Assembly (NCBI RefSeq): GCF_001273755.1 | Contig: NZ_LGYA01000005.1 | Span: forward strand, 62,001-126,000 | DNA: 64,000 nt | Source of the DNA: Peribacillus butanolivorans | GTDB lineage: Bacteria > Bacillota > Bacilli > Bacillales > DSM-1321 | Reading direction: 5' to 3' | Part shown: one piece after another, positions 56,473 to 64,000 of the stretch | How positions within the stretch are numbered: the first letter of the stretch is position 1 | Layout: every line of letters starts with the position of its first letter | The notes under the pieces: generated by a model | Told to the model about the DNA's origin: nothing | Seen by the model: only the letters and a program-made list of their open reading frames with translations | Database searches by the model: none | Position numbers and translations under genes: made by a program

Positions 56473-56594
56473 GAAGCCATAGTAAATACTCTATTTCAAT
56501 AAAATAAAATTAGTAATAGACATTAGAAGAGTGTCGATTTTTCAATTATTACCAAATGAATATATTATATTAATATAAGAAAAGTGAGTGAGTT

Positions 56595-57212
56595 ATGAAA
56601 CCTATTGCATATATAAGTATGGATATTCAATTTACAAGGCTTCAGGAGATTGACTACAGAAGAGGGTTAGTATTTCTGCAATTATATGATATTCCATACG
56701 CTGATTTATCTGCATATGCGGGAATCCTGATCACGAATTTTGTAGAAGAGGCCTTCTTACTTGATCATAAACACATCCTTGAAGACTATTTAAATGATGG
56801 TGGCGTCATTTTTTCACAAGCTGAAAATTTCCTTCCTTGGCTACCTGGTTGTGGGAATTGGAAGCGGTCTCCTATTTCCTTGCGAGACCGTGAAATCCGT
56901 CTTACCGAGCCCGTGCATCCAATATTCTATGGAATTGATCCTTATGATTTGAATCATAAAAAAGGAGTTCGGGGCTTTTTCTCAAGAGGATACTTAGAGG
57001 CTCCTGAACATTCGGAAGTCATTGTTGAGGATCAAGATGGGAAAGCGATCATTTATATCGATCGGAAAACGACGGGTGGCACGATTGTTGCTGGAGCTGG
57101 TACAGACCTTTACCGTTTCGGTATTGAAGAAAATAGTTCACGCGTTTTAAGCACTCAGATGCTAAATTGGATTCGTCAAGAATATGAAGCAAACAAGGAG
57201 GAACAGAAATGA
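56595..57212 (+). CDS. Uncharacterised protein A of the iron-uptake operon
   Basis: 205 residues, no signal peptide or membrane span, so cytoplasmic. The alternating strand/helix pattern (YAGILITNFVEE, then HILEDYLNDGGVIFSQ) recalls the Rossmann-like part of glutamine-amidotransferase-like folds, but no catalytic Cys is present. Blocks PWLPGCGNW and GKAIIYIDRKTTGGTIVAGAG recur in modified form in the next gene (WLPGVYW, GRSIIYIDDVSYNGELVITT), so the two are paralogues. It is the first gene behind the Fur box and overlaps the next by 4 bp. Function unknown; a cytosolic iron-chelate handling or regulatory role is possible. Confidence 0.7.
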   Translation: MKPIAYISMDIQFTRLQEIDYRRGLVFLQLYDIPYADLSAYAGILITNFVEEAFLLDHKHILEDYLNDGGVIFSQAENFLPWLPGCGNWKRSPISLRDREIRLTEPVHPIFYGIDPYDLNHKKGVRGFFSRGYLEAPEHSEVIVEDQDGKAIIYIDRKTTGGTIVAGAGTDLYRFGIEENSSRVLSTQMLNWIRQEYEANKEEQK

Positions 57213-57802
57213 AAGTAGCAATTTTAGATAACGGTTACAGCTTTCATCATCGCTTCTTTCAAATGGAAGAATTCGCTTATATGTATGACGATGTGCTCCA
57301 AATTCGGCAACTACATACCTATGATTTAAGTCAATACGACACGCTAATTGTTAATGATCGGATGTCGCTACTACTTTTAAAACGTTACCAATCGTATTTC
57401 ATTAAATTCCTTCAGGAAGGAAAGCGATTAGTCGTTTTCGGCGAAGTACTGGACAATTGGCTTCCGGGAGTATATTGGGAGAATTCAGAAGTGAATTTTA
57501 GTTGGTGGGTAAAAGAGCACGGAGACCTGCCGTTAACAGCTAATAATATAGATCATCCGTTGTATCAGTATGTATGTCTTTCAGATATGAAATGGCATTA
57601 TCATGGAACGTTCAAAGTTCCGGAAGGTGCAAAATCACTAGTGGATACACCGGACGGCCGCTCAATTATTTATATAGATGACGTGTCATATAACGGAGAA
57701 TTAGTTATTACTACACTAGATCCAATCTTTCATATCGGATTAGGATTCATAGATCAATCCAAACCATTTTTACATGGGATGGCGAAATGGCTTAAAAAAT
57801 AA
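57209..57802 (+). CDS. Uncharacterised protein B of the iron-uptake operon (paralogue of A)
   Basis: 197 residues, no signal peptide. It begins MKVAILDNGYSFHHRF and has the same layout as protein A: YDTLIVNDRMS, FLQEGKRLVVFGEVLDNWLPG, GRSIIYIDD, and LDPIFHIGLG near the end. It is rich in His, Tyr and Trp in the first half (SFHHRF, WHYHGTF), residues able to hold metal or a chelate. AGGAGG precedes ATG 57209, which overlaps the stop of gene A. It is 17 bp from the binding-protein gene, so A and B are co-expressed with the importer. Confidence 0.7.
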   Translation: MKVAILDNGYSFHHRFFQMEEFAYMYDDVLQIRQLHTYDLSQYDTLIVNDRMSLLLLKRYQSYFIKFLQEGKRLVVFGEVLDNWLPGVYWENSEVNFSWWVKEHGDLPLTANNIDHPLYQYVCLSDMKWHYHGTFKVPEGAKSLVDTPDGRSIIYIDDVSYNGELVITTLDPIFHIGLGFIDQSKPFLHGMAKWLKK

Positions 57803-57819
57803 GTACGGGAGAGAACATC

Positions 57820-58950
57820 ATGAAGAAAAAATGGACAATGTTAGCGGCAACAACTGTGGTGGCAGCCTTGATTACAGGCTGCGGCAATACAGCGGAAGAA
57901 ACAAAAGGAGATACAGCTGAAAAACAAACGACGGCTGAAGAGAAAGTCATTCAAGATCAGCTTGGCCGTGACGTAACTGTACCAGGTAAAGTGGAGCGCA
58001 TAGCTGTTGGTGGTATTCTTCCATACTTTTCTACATGGTATGTGGCTACAAACTCAACAAAGGAGGTTGTTGGATTACATCCGAATGCTTATAATGCGGC
58101 GGAGAATTCCATCCTTGCTGACATGTCGCCGGATATTTTAAAAGCGGATACGTCGTTTATTAAAAATGGTGAAGTGAACGTAGAAGAATTAATGAAAATC
58201 AATCCGCAGCTTTATTTTGAAAACTCACAGAATCAAAAATCTATTGATAAATTAGAGGATGCAGGCGTTTCTGTGGTGGCCTTAAGTGCTATTGATGTAG
58301 CGGCAGCTGAACCATTAGCGACCTTTAACAGTTGGTTGAAAGTGACGAGTGACATTACTGGAACAACTGAGAGAACGGACATGTTCTTGGAAAAAGGCAA
58401 AAAGGTCCAAGCTGAGTTGGATGAAAAATTGGATGGTATCAAAGAGAAAGATAAGCCAAGAGCATTAATACTTTACCAACACAGCGATAAAAGCATTATG
58501 GTTGGCGGTAAAAACTTCTTTAGTAATCAATGGCTAAACGCAACAGGAGCATACGACGTTACGGCAGAAGAAGTTACCGGAACAAAAGAAGTGAATATGG
58601 AGCAAATTTATAAGTGGAATCCCGATATTATTTACATTACAAACTTTTCAACTACACAACCTGAAGACCTAACAAACAATGTATTTGAAGGTCAAGACTG
58701 GAGTCAGGTAAAGGCTGTGCAAGCAGGAAATGTTTATAAAATTCCTCTGGGTATTTACAGATGGTTCCCGCCAAGTGGAGATGCGCCGCTTATGTTGGAG
58801 TGGATGGCACAGAAAAATCATCCTGAACTATTTGACTATGATATGGAGAAAGAAATCACAGACTATTATTCAGAATTCTATGATTACGATGTAACGGAAG
58901 AACAAGTAGAGAATATTCTGCACCCTTCTTCTGATGCTGCAAAACAGTAA
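57820..58950 (+). CDS. Iron-siderophore ABC transporter substrate-binding lipoprotein
   Basis: 376 residues. Lipobox LITGC (Cys about 21), then an acidic Thr/Glu linker. The type III binding-protein fold (TroA/FepB superfamily) is indicated by IQDQLGRDVTVPGKVERIAVGG, the long interlobe helix (about 180-205) and KWNPDIIYI, AVQAGNVYKIPLGIYRW. The second lobe contains YRWFPPSGDAPLMLEWMAQK, common in ferrichrome- or catecholate-binding proteins. The ligand is not known. It is followed 14 bp downstream by its permease. Confidence 0.88.
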   Translation: MKKKWTMLAATTVVAALITGCGNTAEETKGDTAEKQTTAEEKVIQDQLGRDVTVPGKVERIAVGGILPYFSTWYVATNSTKEVVGLHPNAYNAAENSILADMSPDILKADTSFIKNGEVNVEELMKINPQLYFENSQNQKSIDKLEDAGVSVVALSAIDVAAAEPLATFNSWLKVTSDITGTTERTDMFLEKGKKVQAELDEKLDGIKEKDKPRALILYQHSDKSIMVGGKNFFSNQWLNATGAYDVTAEEVTGTKEVNMEQIYKWNPDIIYITNFSTTQPEDLTNNVFEGQDWSQVKAVQAGNVYKIPLGIYRWFPPSGDAPLMLEWMAQKNHPELFDYDMEKEITDYYSEFYDYDVTEEQVENILHPSSDAAKQ

Positions 58951-58964
58951 AGTAGGGAATGAAT

Positions 58965-59963
58965 ATGAAAAAATGGAAAACGCTCCTGTTCTGGATTTTA
59001 CCAATCGCTATGGTTATTTTGTCTCTAAGCATTGGACGTTACGGAATGGATTTAGGGACTCAAATCAAGATATTACTATCAACTTTTCTTCCAATTGACC
59101 ATACTTGGACGCAGATGGAAGAAACGGTGGTCCTGCAAATACGCCTGCCGCGTATTTTGCTTGCCTTGTTAATAGGTGCTGGTCTTTCAATCGCAGGTGC
59201 CTCATTCCAAGGTATGTTTGGCAACCCGTTGGTTAGTCCGGATATCCTTGGGGTTTCGGCTGGTGCCGGGTTTGGCGCTTCCCTTGGGATTCTATTACTA
59301 GGTCATGGCTTCGCTACACAAGTGATGGCACTTGGTTTCGGCCTAGCGGCAATCGTCTTTACCTTCATGATTAGCGGAAAAAAAGATTCACCTGTTTTCA
59401 TGCTTGTTCTGGCTGGTGTCGTTACATCGGCATTATTCCAGGCGCTGATTTCCTTAATTAAATTCGTCGCTGACCCGGAAGCAAAACTGCCAGCGATTAC
59501 TTACTGGCTGATGGGAAGTCTTGGTACGGCAACATATAAGGACTTGTATATTGGGGGACCGATTATCCTTGTGGGCATTCTGATTCTATATTCTCTTCGT
59601 TGGAGAATAAATTTATTGACGTTGCCTGAGGATGAAGCTAAATCACTTGGTATTCCAGTAACACGTTTGAAGTGGACAGTTATTTTTGGCGCAACACTTA
59701 TTACTGCTGCTTCAGTTGCGATAGGGGGTATCATTGGTTGGGTTGGGTTAATTATTCCTCACGTTGCAAGAATGCTAGTTGGTAATAACAATCAACTAGT
59801 CTTACCAGTATCTCTTTCAATCGGTGGAGCCTATTTATTGTTGATTGATAATCTGGCTCGCTCGGTAACAGCTACAGAAATTCCACTCTCAATCTTGACG
59901 GCAATTATAGGTGCACCATTTTTCGCAATATTGCTTAGAAAAACAGGAGGTGGCTGGTCATGA
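58965..59963 (+). CDS. Iron-siderophore ABC transporter permease (FecCD family)
   Basis: 332 residues, about 10 membrane spans. FecCD blocks: QIRLPRILLALLIGAGLSIAGASFQGMFGNPLVSPDILGVSAGAGFGA and, in the C-terminal half, GIIGWVGLIIPHVARMLVG with the coupling glycines. It is a single permease gene, so it probably acts as a homodimer like BtuC. I prefer ATG 58965 (AGTAGGG 7 bp upstream) to ATG 58959. It overlaps the ATPase gene by 4 bp. Confidence 0.92.
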   Translation: MKKWKTLLFWILPIAMVILSLSIGRYGMDLGTQIKILLSTFLPIDHTWTQMEETVVLQIRLPRILLALLIGAGLSIAGASFQGMFGNPLVSPDILGVSAGAGFGASLGILLLGHGFATQVMALGFGLAAIVFTFMISGKKDSPVFMLVLAGVVTSALFQALISLIKFVADPEAKLPAITYWLMGSLGTATYKDLYIGGPIILVGILILYSLRWRINLLTLPEDEAKSLGIPVTRLKWTVIFGATLITAASVAIGGIIGWVGLIIPHVARMLVGNNNQLVLPVSLSIGGAYLLLIDNLARSVTATEIPLSILTAIIGAPFFAILLRKTGGGWS

Positions 59964-60802
59964 GAATTGAGGTGCAGGGAGGAAATTACTTTTATGCTCG
60001 GAAAAAAGAAGAAGTTCCTTACCTTTACCAAACAGACATTAACTTTTCGCTGAATGACGGAGAGATAATGGCGATACTAGGACCAAACGGTGCAGGAAAG
60101 ACAACAATGTTAAAATGCATCACAGGTCTTCTGGACTGGAAAAAAGGTCAAACGCTCATTGATGGAAAGCCGCTTCCTTCGCTTTCACGCAAAACAGTCT
60201 GGAAACGGATTGGCTATGTTCCGCAGGCGCATAAAATGGTATTTGGTTTTACACTCGAAGAATTGGTCATTATGGGAAGAGCCCCATACATCAGTGCGCT
60301 TGCCCAGCCTTCCGTGAAGGACCGTGAAGCCGCTCACCTAGCCCTGGAAACTGTAGGGATTGGCCATCTTGCTGGGAAGTCCTGCAATACAGTCAGTGGT
60401 GGTGAGCTGCAACTAGCATTGATTGCACGTACGCTGGTATCAGACCCGGAAGTGCTCATTCTCGATGAACCGGAATCCCATCTTGATGTTCAAAAGCAGG
60501 TTGTGATTTTACAGACATTAAAGCGTTTGTCACAAGAAAAGAAAATCTCTTGTATCATAAACACGCATTACCCAAACCATGCGTTTTTCCTTGCTGACCA
60601 TGTGTTAATGACAGCAAAACAAAAGCCGGTCGTTTACGGGGAAGTCCAGGAAGTCATGACAGAATCCCGGATGAAGGAATACTTCGGAATTGAAATGAAG
60701 AAGATTATTTATGAAGAAGATGATAACTTTTTGATTGAAACGATGGTGCCGAAAGATTTAGGCATTCCGCGTGATCAAAGTACTTGTCGATTTACTAGTT
60801 AA
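59960..60802 (+). CDS. Iron-siderophore ABC transporter ATP-binding protein
   Basis: 280 residues. Walker A GPNGAGKTTMLKCI, Q-loop YVPQAHKM, signature VSGGELQLALIARTL, Walker B VLILDEPESHLDVQKQ (Glu in place of the usual Thr after DEP), switch INTHYPNHAFF. It is a FecE/FhuC-type ATPase. It is the last gene of the Fur-controlled operon, translationally coupled to the permease (ATGA), and followed by a terminator. Confidence 0.93.
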   Translation: MRIEVQGGNYFYARKKEEVPYLYQTDINFSLNDGEIMAILGPNGAGKTTMLKCITGLLDWKKGQTLIDGKPLPSLSRKTVWKRIGYVPQAHKMVFGFTLEELVIMGRAPYISALAQPSVKDREAAHLALETVGIGHLAGKSCNTVSGGELQLALIARTLVSDPEVLILDEPESHLDVQKQVVILQTLKRLSQEKKISCIINTHYPNHAFFLADHVLMTAKQKPVVYGEVQEVMTESRMKEYFGIEMKKIIYEEDDNFLIETMVPKDLGIPRDQSTCRFTS

Positions 60803-60832
60803 AAAAAGGCAGCCACCGAGTTGCCTTTTTTT
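60801..60832 (+). terminator. Terminator of the iron operon
   Basis: AAAAAAGGCA pairs with TGCCTTTTTT around a 10-nt loop, followed by further T. Confidence 0.88.
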
Positions 60833-60905
60833 GCGCTAAATGGAATACTTTATTATTTACTGGTTTTCTGGTACTATTATGCTAGAAAAAATTAGGAGAA
60901 TGATA

Positions 60906-61793
60906 GTGGGAAAATACAGAGTTTTATTGATGGTAGCATTGCTGGGAATTTTAATTTTGCCTGCATGCTCACAAGGGGTTTTAGAGAATATAGGTACAAA
61001 GACGGCTGCACCGATTGCGGAAGATAACATTGAAGTGGTTGCAGCAGCGGAGAATGACGCCGGGCAGAATTCGGAGGACAGATTATATCCTGAACAGATC
61101 GATACGAGAAACTGGATAAGAGCCGAGTCCACGGTTCAACTTCCAATATTGATGTATCATAGTATTTCTGAAGGTAATAACCTTCGGGTACCAAGAGAGG
61201 AATTTCAATCACAAATGAACTGGCTTCGGGAGAATGATTACTATACATTATCCCCTAGGGAAGCATTTCTTGTTTTAACGGAAAATCGGATGCCAAGTGA
61301 AAAGTGTGTCTGGCTTACTTTTGATGATGGCTATACAGATAATTACACGGAGGCTTTTCCTATATTAAAAGAATATAATATGAAAGCAACTGTTTTTATG
61401 ATCGGGAAATCTATTGAAAAAAGTCATCACCTGACTGGAGAACAAATGGTGGAGATGAGCGAGAATGGGATTTCTATTGAAAGTCATACTATCAACCATC
61501 TTGAGCTTAACCGTATGACGGTAGAGCAGCAGGAAGCTGAAATGGTCCAGTCAAAGGATTTATTCGATCGTATTCTCCAACAGGACACGACAGTACTTTC
61601 ATATCCTGTTGGTCGGTATAACGAGGAGAGCCTTAGGTTGTCAGAAGATGCTGGATACAAGATGGCAGTAACCACCGAAGCTGGTGGAGCTTCAAGGGAC
61701 CAAGGGATGCATGCACTGCACCGAGTTCGGATTTCACCCGGATTGTCAGTCGATGGATTTGCAGCGCTGATTGAAAATGCATCACGTTATTAA
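60906..61793 (+). CDS. Polysaccharide deacetylase lipoprotein (NodB domain)
   Basis: 295 residues. Signal peptide with lipobox LPACS (Cys about 20), an acidic linker, then the CE4/NodB domain: metal Asp in WLTFDDGYTDNYTEAFP, His pair in SHTINHLEL, and LSYPVGRYNEESLRLSEDAGYKMAVTTE. The PILMYHSISEG entry block resembles the deacetylases of cell-surface polysaccharides such as PgaB/IcaB relatives. It acts outside the membrane, probably on peptidoglycan or an exopolysaccharide. I place the start at GTG 60906, 7 bp after AGGAG; upstream in-frame ATGs have no such spacing. Confidence 0.82.
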   Translation: MGKYRVLLMVALLGILILPACSQGVLENIGTKTAAPIAEDNIEVVAAAENDAGQNSEDRLYPEQIDTRNWIRAESTVQLPILMYHSISEGNNLRVPREEFQSQMNWLRENDYYTLSPREAFLVLTENRMPSEKCVWLTFDDGYTDNYTEAFPILKEYNMKATVFMIGKSIEKSHHLTGEQMVEMSENGISIESHTINHLELNRMTVEQQEAEMVQSKDLFDRILQQDTTVLSYPVGRYNEESLRLSEDAGYKMAVTTEAGGASRDQGMHALHRVRISPGLSVDGFAALIENASRY

Positions 61794-61895
61794 TTGAAGA
61801 CAAGGTATTTCGGAATCAGTCTGAAAAATCATATAATAATCATTTCTTACATAGTGTATAATGAAAAGCAGTGAAAATTATATACATATGAACGA

Positions 61896-62156
61896 TTTGG
61901 TGTCTTAATGACTTAAAAGGGAAGTTGGTGAAATACCAACGCGGTCCCGCCACTGTAAATGGGAGTTAGCGGCTGTGTACCACTGTATGTGAGATATGGG
62001 AAGGTGCCGTTGACGATGACCATTAGCCAGGAGACCTGCCAAGATTCGTACACCTGTAACCTACGCGGATGGGAAGGTGTGTGGCAGACCTTCTGAGTCC
62101 GTAATTATATTGTTGCCATACAAGCATCTTCCGTTTGACGGGAGATGCTTTTGTTT
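61896..62156 (+). ncRNA. Cobalamin riboswitch with expression-platform terminator
   Basis: B12-element landmarks: AAAGGGAAGTTGGTG near 61915, GCGGTCCCGCCACTGT (61951-61966), and the B12 box AGCCAGGAGACCTGCC (62025-62040). An intrinsic terminator follows: AAGCATCT-TCCGT pairs with ACGGGAGATGCTT (62122-62150), then TTGTTTT. Adenosylcobalamin binding should favour termination and shut off the btuF operon 80 bp downstream. The core boundaries are approximate. Confidence 0.95.
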
Positions 62157-62235
62157 TGAAATTCGCCTCTTCACTTCAGGGTGCGTTTTCTTTAGGTGGT
62201 CGGAAATTGAATTAAAAGATTGTGAGGGATGTAAA

Positions 62236-63204
62236 ATGAAGAAAATCTATGGTCTGATTCTAGTGATGTTACTAACTGCAGGTATGATGGTTGGTTGCAA
62301 TGATACATCAAAAGAAGGAACGAAAGAAAAGCAACAAACAAATCATACTGAAAACCAAGCTTTCCCGATTACGATAAAAGATGCAACGGGTGAAAAAGTA
62401 ACGATAGAAGAACAACCAAAGAAAATTGTTACATTGATACCAAGTAATACAGAAGTGGTCTTTGCACTTGGTTTGGGTAAAAAGGTTGTTGGTGTATCCG
62501 ACAATGATAATTACCCGGAAGAAACGAAAGAAATTGAAAAAGTTGGCGGAATGGAAATGAACACGGAGTTAATCGTTTCCTTAAAGCCTGATCTTGTTCT
62601 TGCTCATGCATCCAGTGCCCATAATTCGAATGAGGGATTGCAGCAGCTTAAGGATGCTGGAATAGATGTCCTTGTAGTCAATGATGCACAAAGCTTTGAC
62701 GAAGTGTATGAGTCTATTGATATGATTGGACAGGCAACGGGAGAACATGATAAGGCAAAAGAAATCGTTGCGAATATGAAAACGAAACTGAAGGAAATTC
62801 AGGAAAAAGCTAAATCCGTTAAGGATGAGGAAAGAAAAACCGTTCTAGTAGAGGTTTCGCCATCACCGGATATTTATACACCTGGAAAAAATACATTCAT
62901 GAATGAAATGCTTAACATAATTTCAGCGAAAAATGCAGCAGCCGAATTGGACGGGTGGGCGAAAATTGATGAAGAGTCTATGATTGCTGCAAATCCGGAT
63001 GTCATTATCACAACATATGGTTATTATACAAAAGATCCAGTTAGTGAAGTGACGGGCCGAAAAGGATGGGAAGATGTAGCTGCTGTTAAGGATGGTCAAG
63101 TCTTTGATGTCCATTCTGACTTAGTGACCCGTTCTGGTCCACGCTTAATAGAGGGAGTAGAGGAACTTGCCAAATCAGTCTATCCGAACCTATTTGACAA
63201 CTAA
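62236..63204 (+). CDS. btuF: Cobalamin ABC transporter substrate-binding lipoprotein (BtuF-like)
   Basis: 322 residues. Lipobox MMVGC (Cys about 20), then a Lys/Thr/Gln linker. BtuF-type binding fold: TIKDATGEKVTIEEQPKKIVTLIPSNTEVVFALGLGKKVVGVSD, LIVSLKPDLVLA, and a C-terminal RSGPRLIEGVEELAKSVYP. It captures corrinoids for the permease that follows. Assignment to cobalamin rests mainly on the riboswitch upstream. ATG 62236 follows GAGGGA. Confidence 0.93.
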   Translation: MKKIYGLILVMLLTAGMMVGCNDTSKEGTKEKQQTNHTENQAFPITIKDATGEKVTIEEQPKKIVTLIPSNTEVVFALGLGKKVVGVSDNDNYPEETKEIEKVGGMEMNTELIVSLKPDLVLAHASSAHNSNEGLQQLKDAGIDVLVVNDAQSFDEVYESIDMIGQATGEHDKAKEIVANMKTKLKEIQEKAKSVKDEERKTVLVEVSPSPDIYTPGKNTFMNEMLNIISAKNAAAELDGWAKIDEESMIAANPDVIITTYGYYTKDPVSEVTGRKGWEDVAAVKDGQVFDVHSDLVTRSGPRLIEGVEELAKSVYPNLFDN

Positions 63205-64000
63205 GTGGGCGTTTGCTTATTTGATTGCGTTATTGTTTTTGCTTTTCGCAATGACGATTGGCATTTCCTTTGGTTCGGTGTCAGTACCGATTCCCGCGCT
63301 TATACAAATTATCGGCAAGGAATTTTTTCATTTACCAATCTCAGTTGAGCCAGATGTGATGCTGACGAATATCGTAATGAACATCCGCCTGCCACGTGTA
63401 TTACTTGCAGGTTTGGTTGGGGCTTCGCTTGCGATTGCCGGGGCAGCCTTTCAGGGACTGCTCAGGAACCCGCTTGCTGACCCCTACACATTAGGGATTT
63501 CATCAGGAGCATCAGTAGGCGCTGTATTGACATTGTTTTTGAATATATCATTGCCGTTGATCGGTTTATATACCCTACCGACGTTAAGTATTATGTTTTC
63601 ATTGCTTACGATTTTCTGTGTGCTAACTTTTGCGAGAAAAATGGATCGATCGATGAAAGTAGAAACAATTATTTTAACCGGAATCATTTTCAGCTCGTTT
63701 TTAAGTGCCTTCATCTCATTAATGATTGCGTTGACGGGCGAGGAATTAAGACAAATCATCGGGTGGCTGATGGGAAGCGTTTCAATGCGCGGCTGGAATT
63801 ATATCGCGATTATTTTGCCGTTTTTTATCATTGGTTCGTTGATCTTGATTATGAATACCCAAGAATTGAATGCGATGACGTTTGGGGAAGATCGTGCAAA
63901 GCATTTGGGTGTGAATGTTCAGCGGAGAAAAATGTGGATTCTGATAGCTGGTTCGATATTAACTGGGGCAGCCGTTGCTGTTTCGGGAACGATTGGCTTT
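63167..64000 (+). CDS. btuC: Cobalamin ABC transporter permease (BtuC-like), 3' end outside window
   Basis: The open frame overlaps the end of btuF and runs off the window. FecCD blocks are NIRLPRVLLAGLVGASLAIAGAAFQGLLRNPLADPYTLGISSGA near the start, and IIGWLMGSVSMRGW further on, ending in AAVAVSGTIGF. No ATG is near the start. TTG 63167, preceded by GGAGTAGAGG, or TTG 63194 are the candidates; I favour 63167. It should form the corrinoid importer with btuF and an ATPase beyond the window. Confidence 0.88.
   Translation, partial: MPNQSIRTYLTTKWAFAYLIALLFLLFAMTIGISFGSVSVPIPALIQIIGKEFFHLPISVEPDVMLTNIVMNIRLPRVLLAGLVGASLAIAGAAFQGLLRNPLADPYTLGISSGASVGAVLTLFLNISLPLIGLYTLPTLSIMFSLLTIFCVLTFARKMDRSMKVETIILTGIIFSSFLSAFISLMIALTGEELRQIIGWLMGSVSMRGWNYIAIILPFFIIGSLILIMNTQELNAMTFGEDRAKHLGVNVQRRKMWILIAGSILTGAAVAVSGTIGF

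Overview
The window reads as a chromosomal segment of a low-GC, endospore-former-type Firmicute of the family Bacillaceae. The clues are AGGAGG-type ribosome sites, frequent TTG/GTG starts, a B. subtilis-style 7-1-7 Fur box, a CcpA/LacI-type operator, and many genes with recognisable B. subtilis relatives (RbsRKDACB, GltC, YwcA/YwcB, NupC, PurU, YwbE, YhfW, PbuO, TopB). A Peribacillus/Cytobacillus-like host is my inference and is not shown by the sequence.

Layout. 1-2.5 kb: end of a hydroxamate-citrate siderophore operon (N-hydroxylase, IucA/IucC synthetase). 2.7-8.4 kb: complete ribose operon rbsRKDACB. 8.7-11.2 kb: NADP-glutamate dehydrogenase divergent from a GltC-like LysR regulator. 11.5-21 kb: mostly transport and housekeeping genes (PTS-IIC-like protein, RlmI-type rRNA methylase, YhhN protein, dicarboxylate symporter, hydrolase, split ThrE exporter, acetate permease pair). 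21.2-26.8 kb: MacB-type efflux operon, its two-component system and a membrane protein, with an identical 17-bp box at both outer promoters. 27-37 kb: NupC, MsrAB, a dead rsbR, GlnRS, an amino-acid ABC transporter, PurU, a SIMPL protein, YwbE and a Rieske oxidoreductase.

37.8-41.4 kb holds the most unusual structure: a chromosomal ParM-like actin gene, a ribbon-helix-helix-like partner and a centromere-like array of GTnnACA repeats. The start of the neighbouring oxidoreductase gene, the array and the start of parM have been tandemly duplicated (units of about 1.06 kb), leaving one decayed copy of each gene start. 41.5-52.9 kb: purine permease, DEAD-box helicase with a frameshift in its RGG repeats, a kinase-like/methyltransferase/ATP-grasp run, ABC-F ATPase, topoisomerase III and nitroreductase.

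53-56.2 kb is an AT-rich accessory stretch ending at a tRNA-Arg(CCT) gene. It has two paralogous mini-peptides, a broken and an intact bacteriocin-like secreted-protein gene, a small membrane protein and a possible replication-protein remnant, and looks like a decayed island. 56.4-60.8 kb: a Fur-controlled five-gene operon with two paralogous proteins of unknown function ahead of a siderophore-type ABC importer. 60.9-64 kb: a lipoprotein polysaccharide deacetylase and a cobalamin riboswitch ahead of btuF and a truncated btuC. Iron and corrinoid uptake genes thus sit at both ends of the window.
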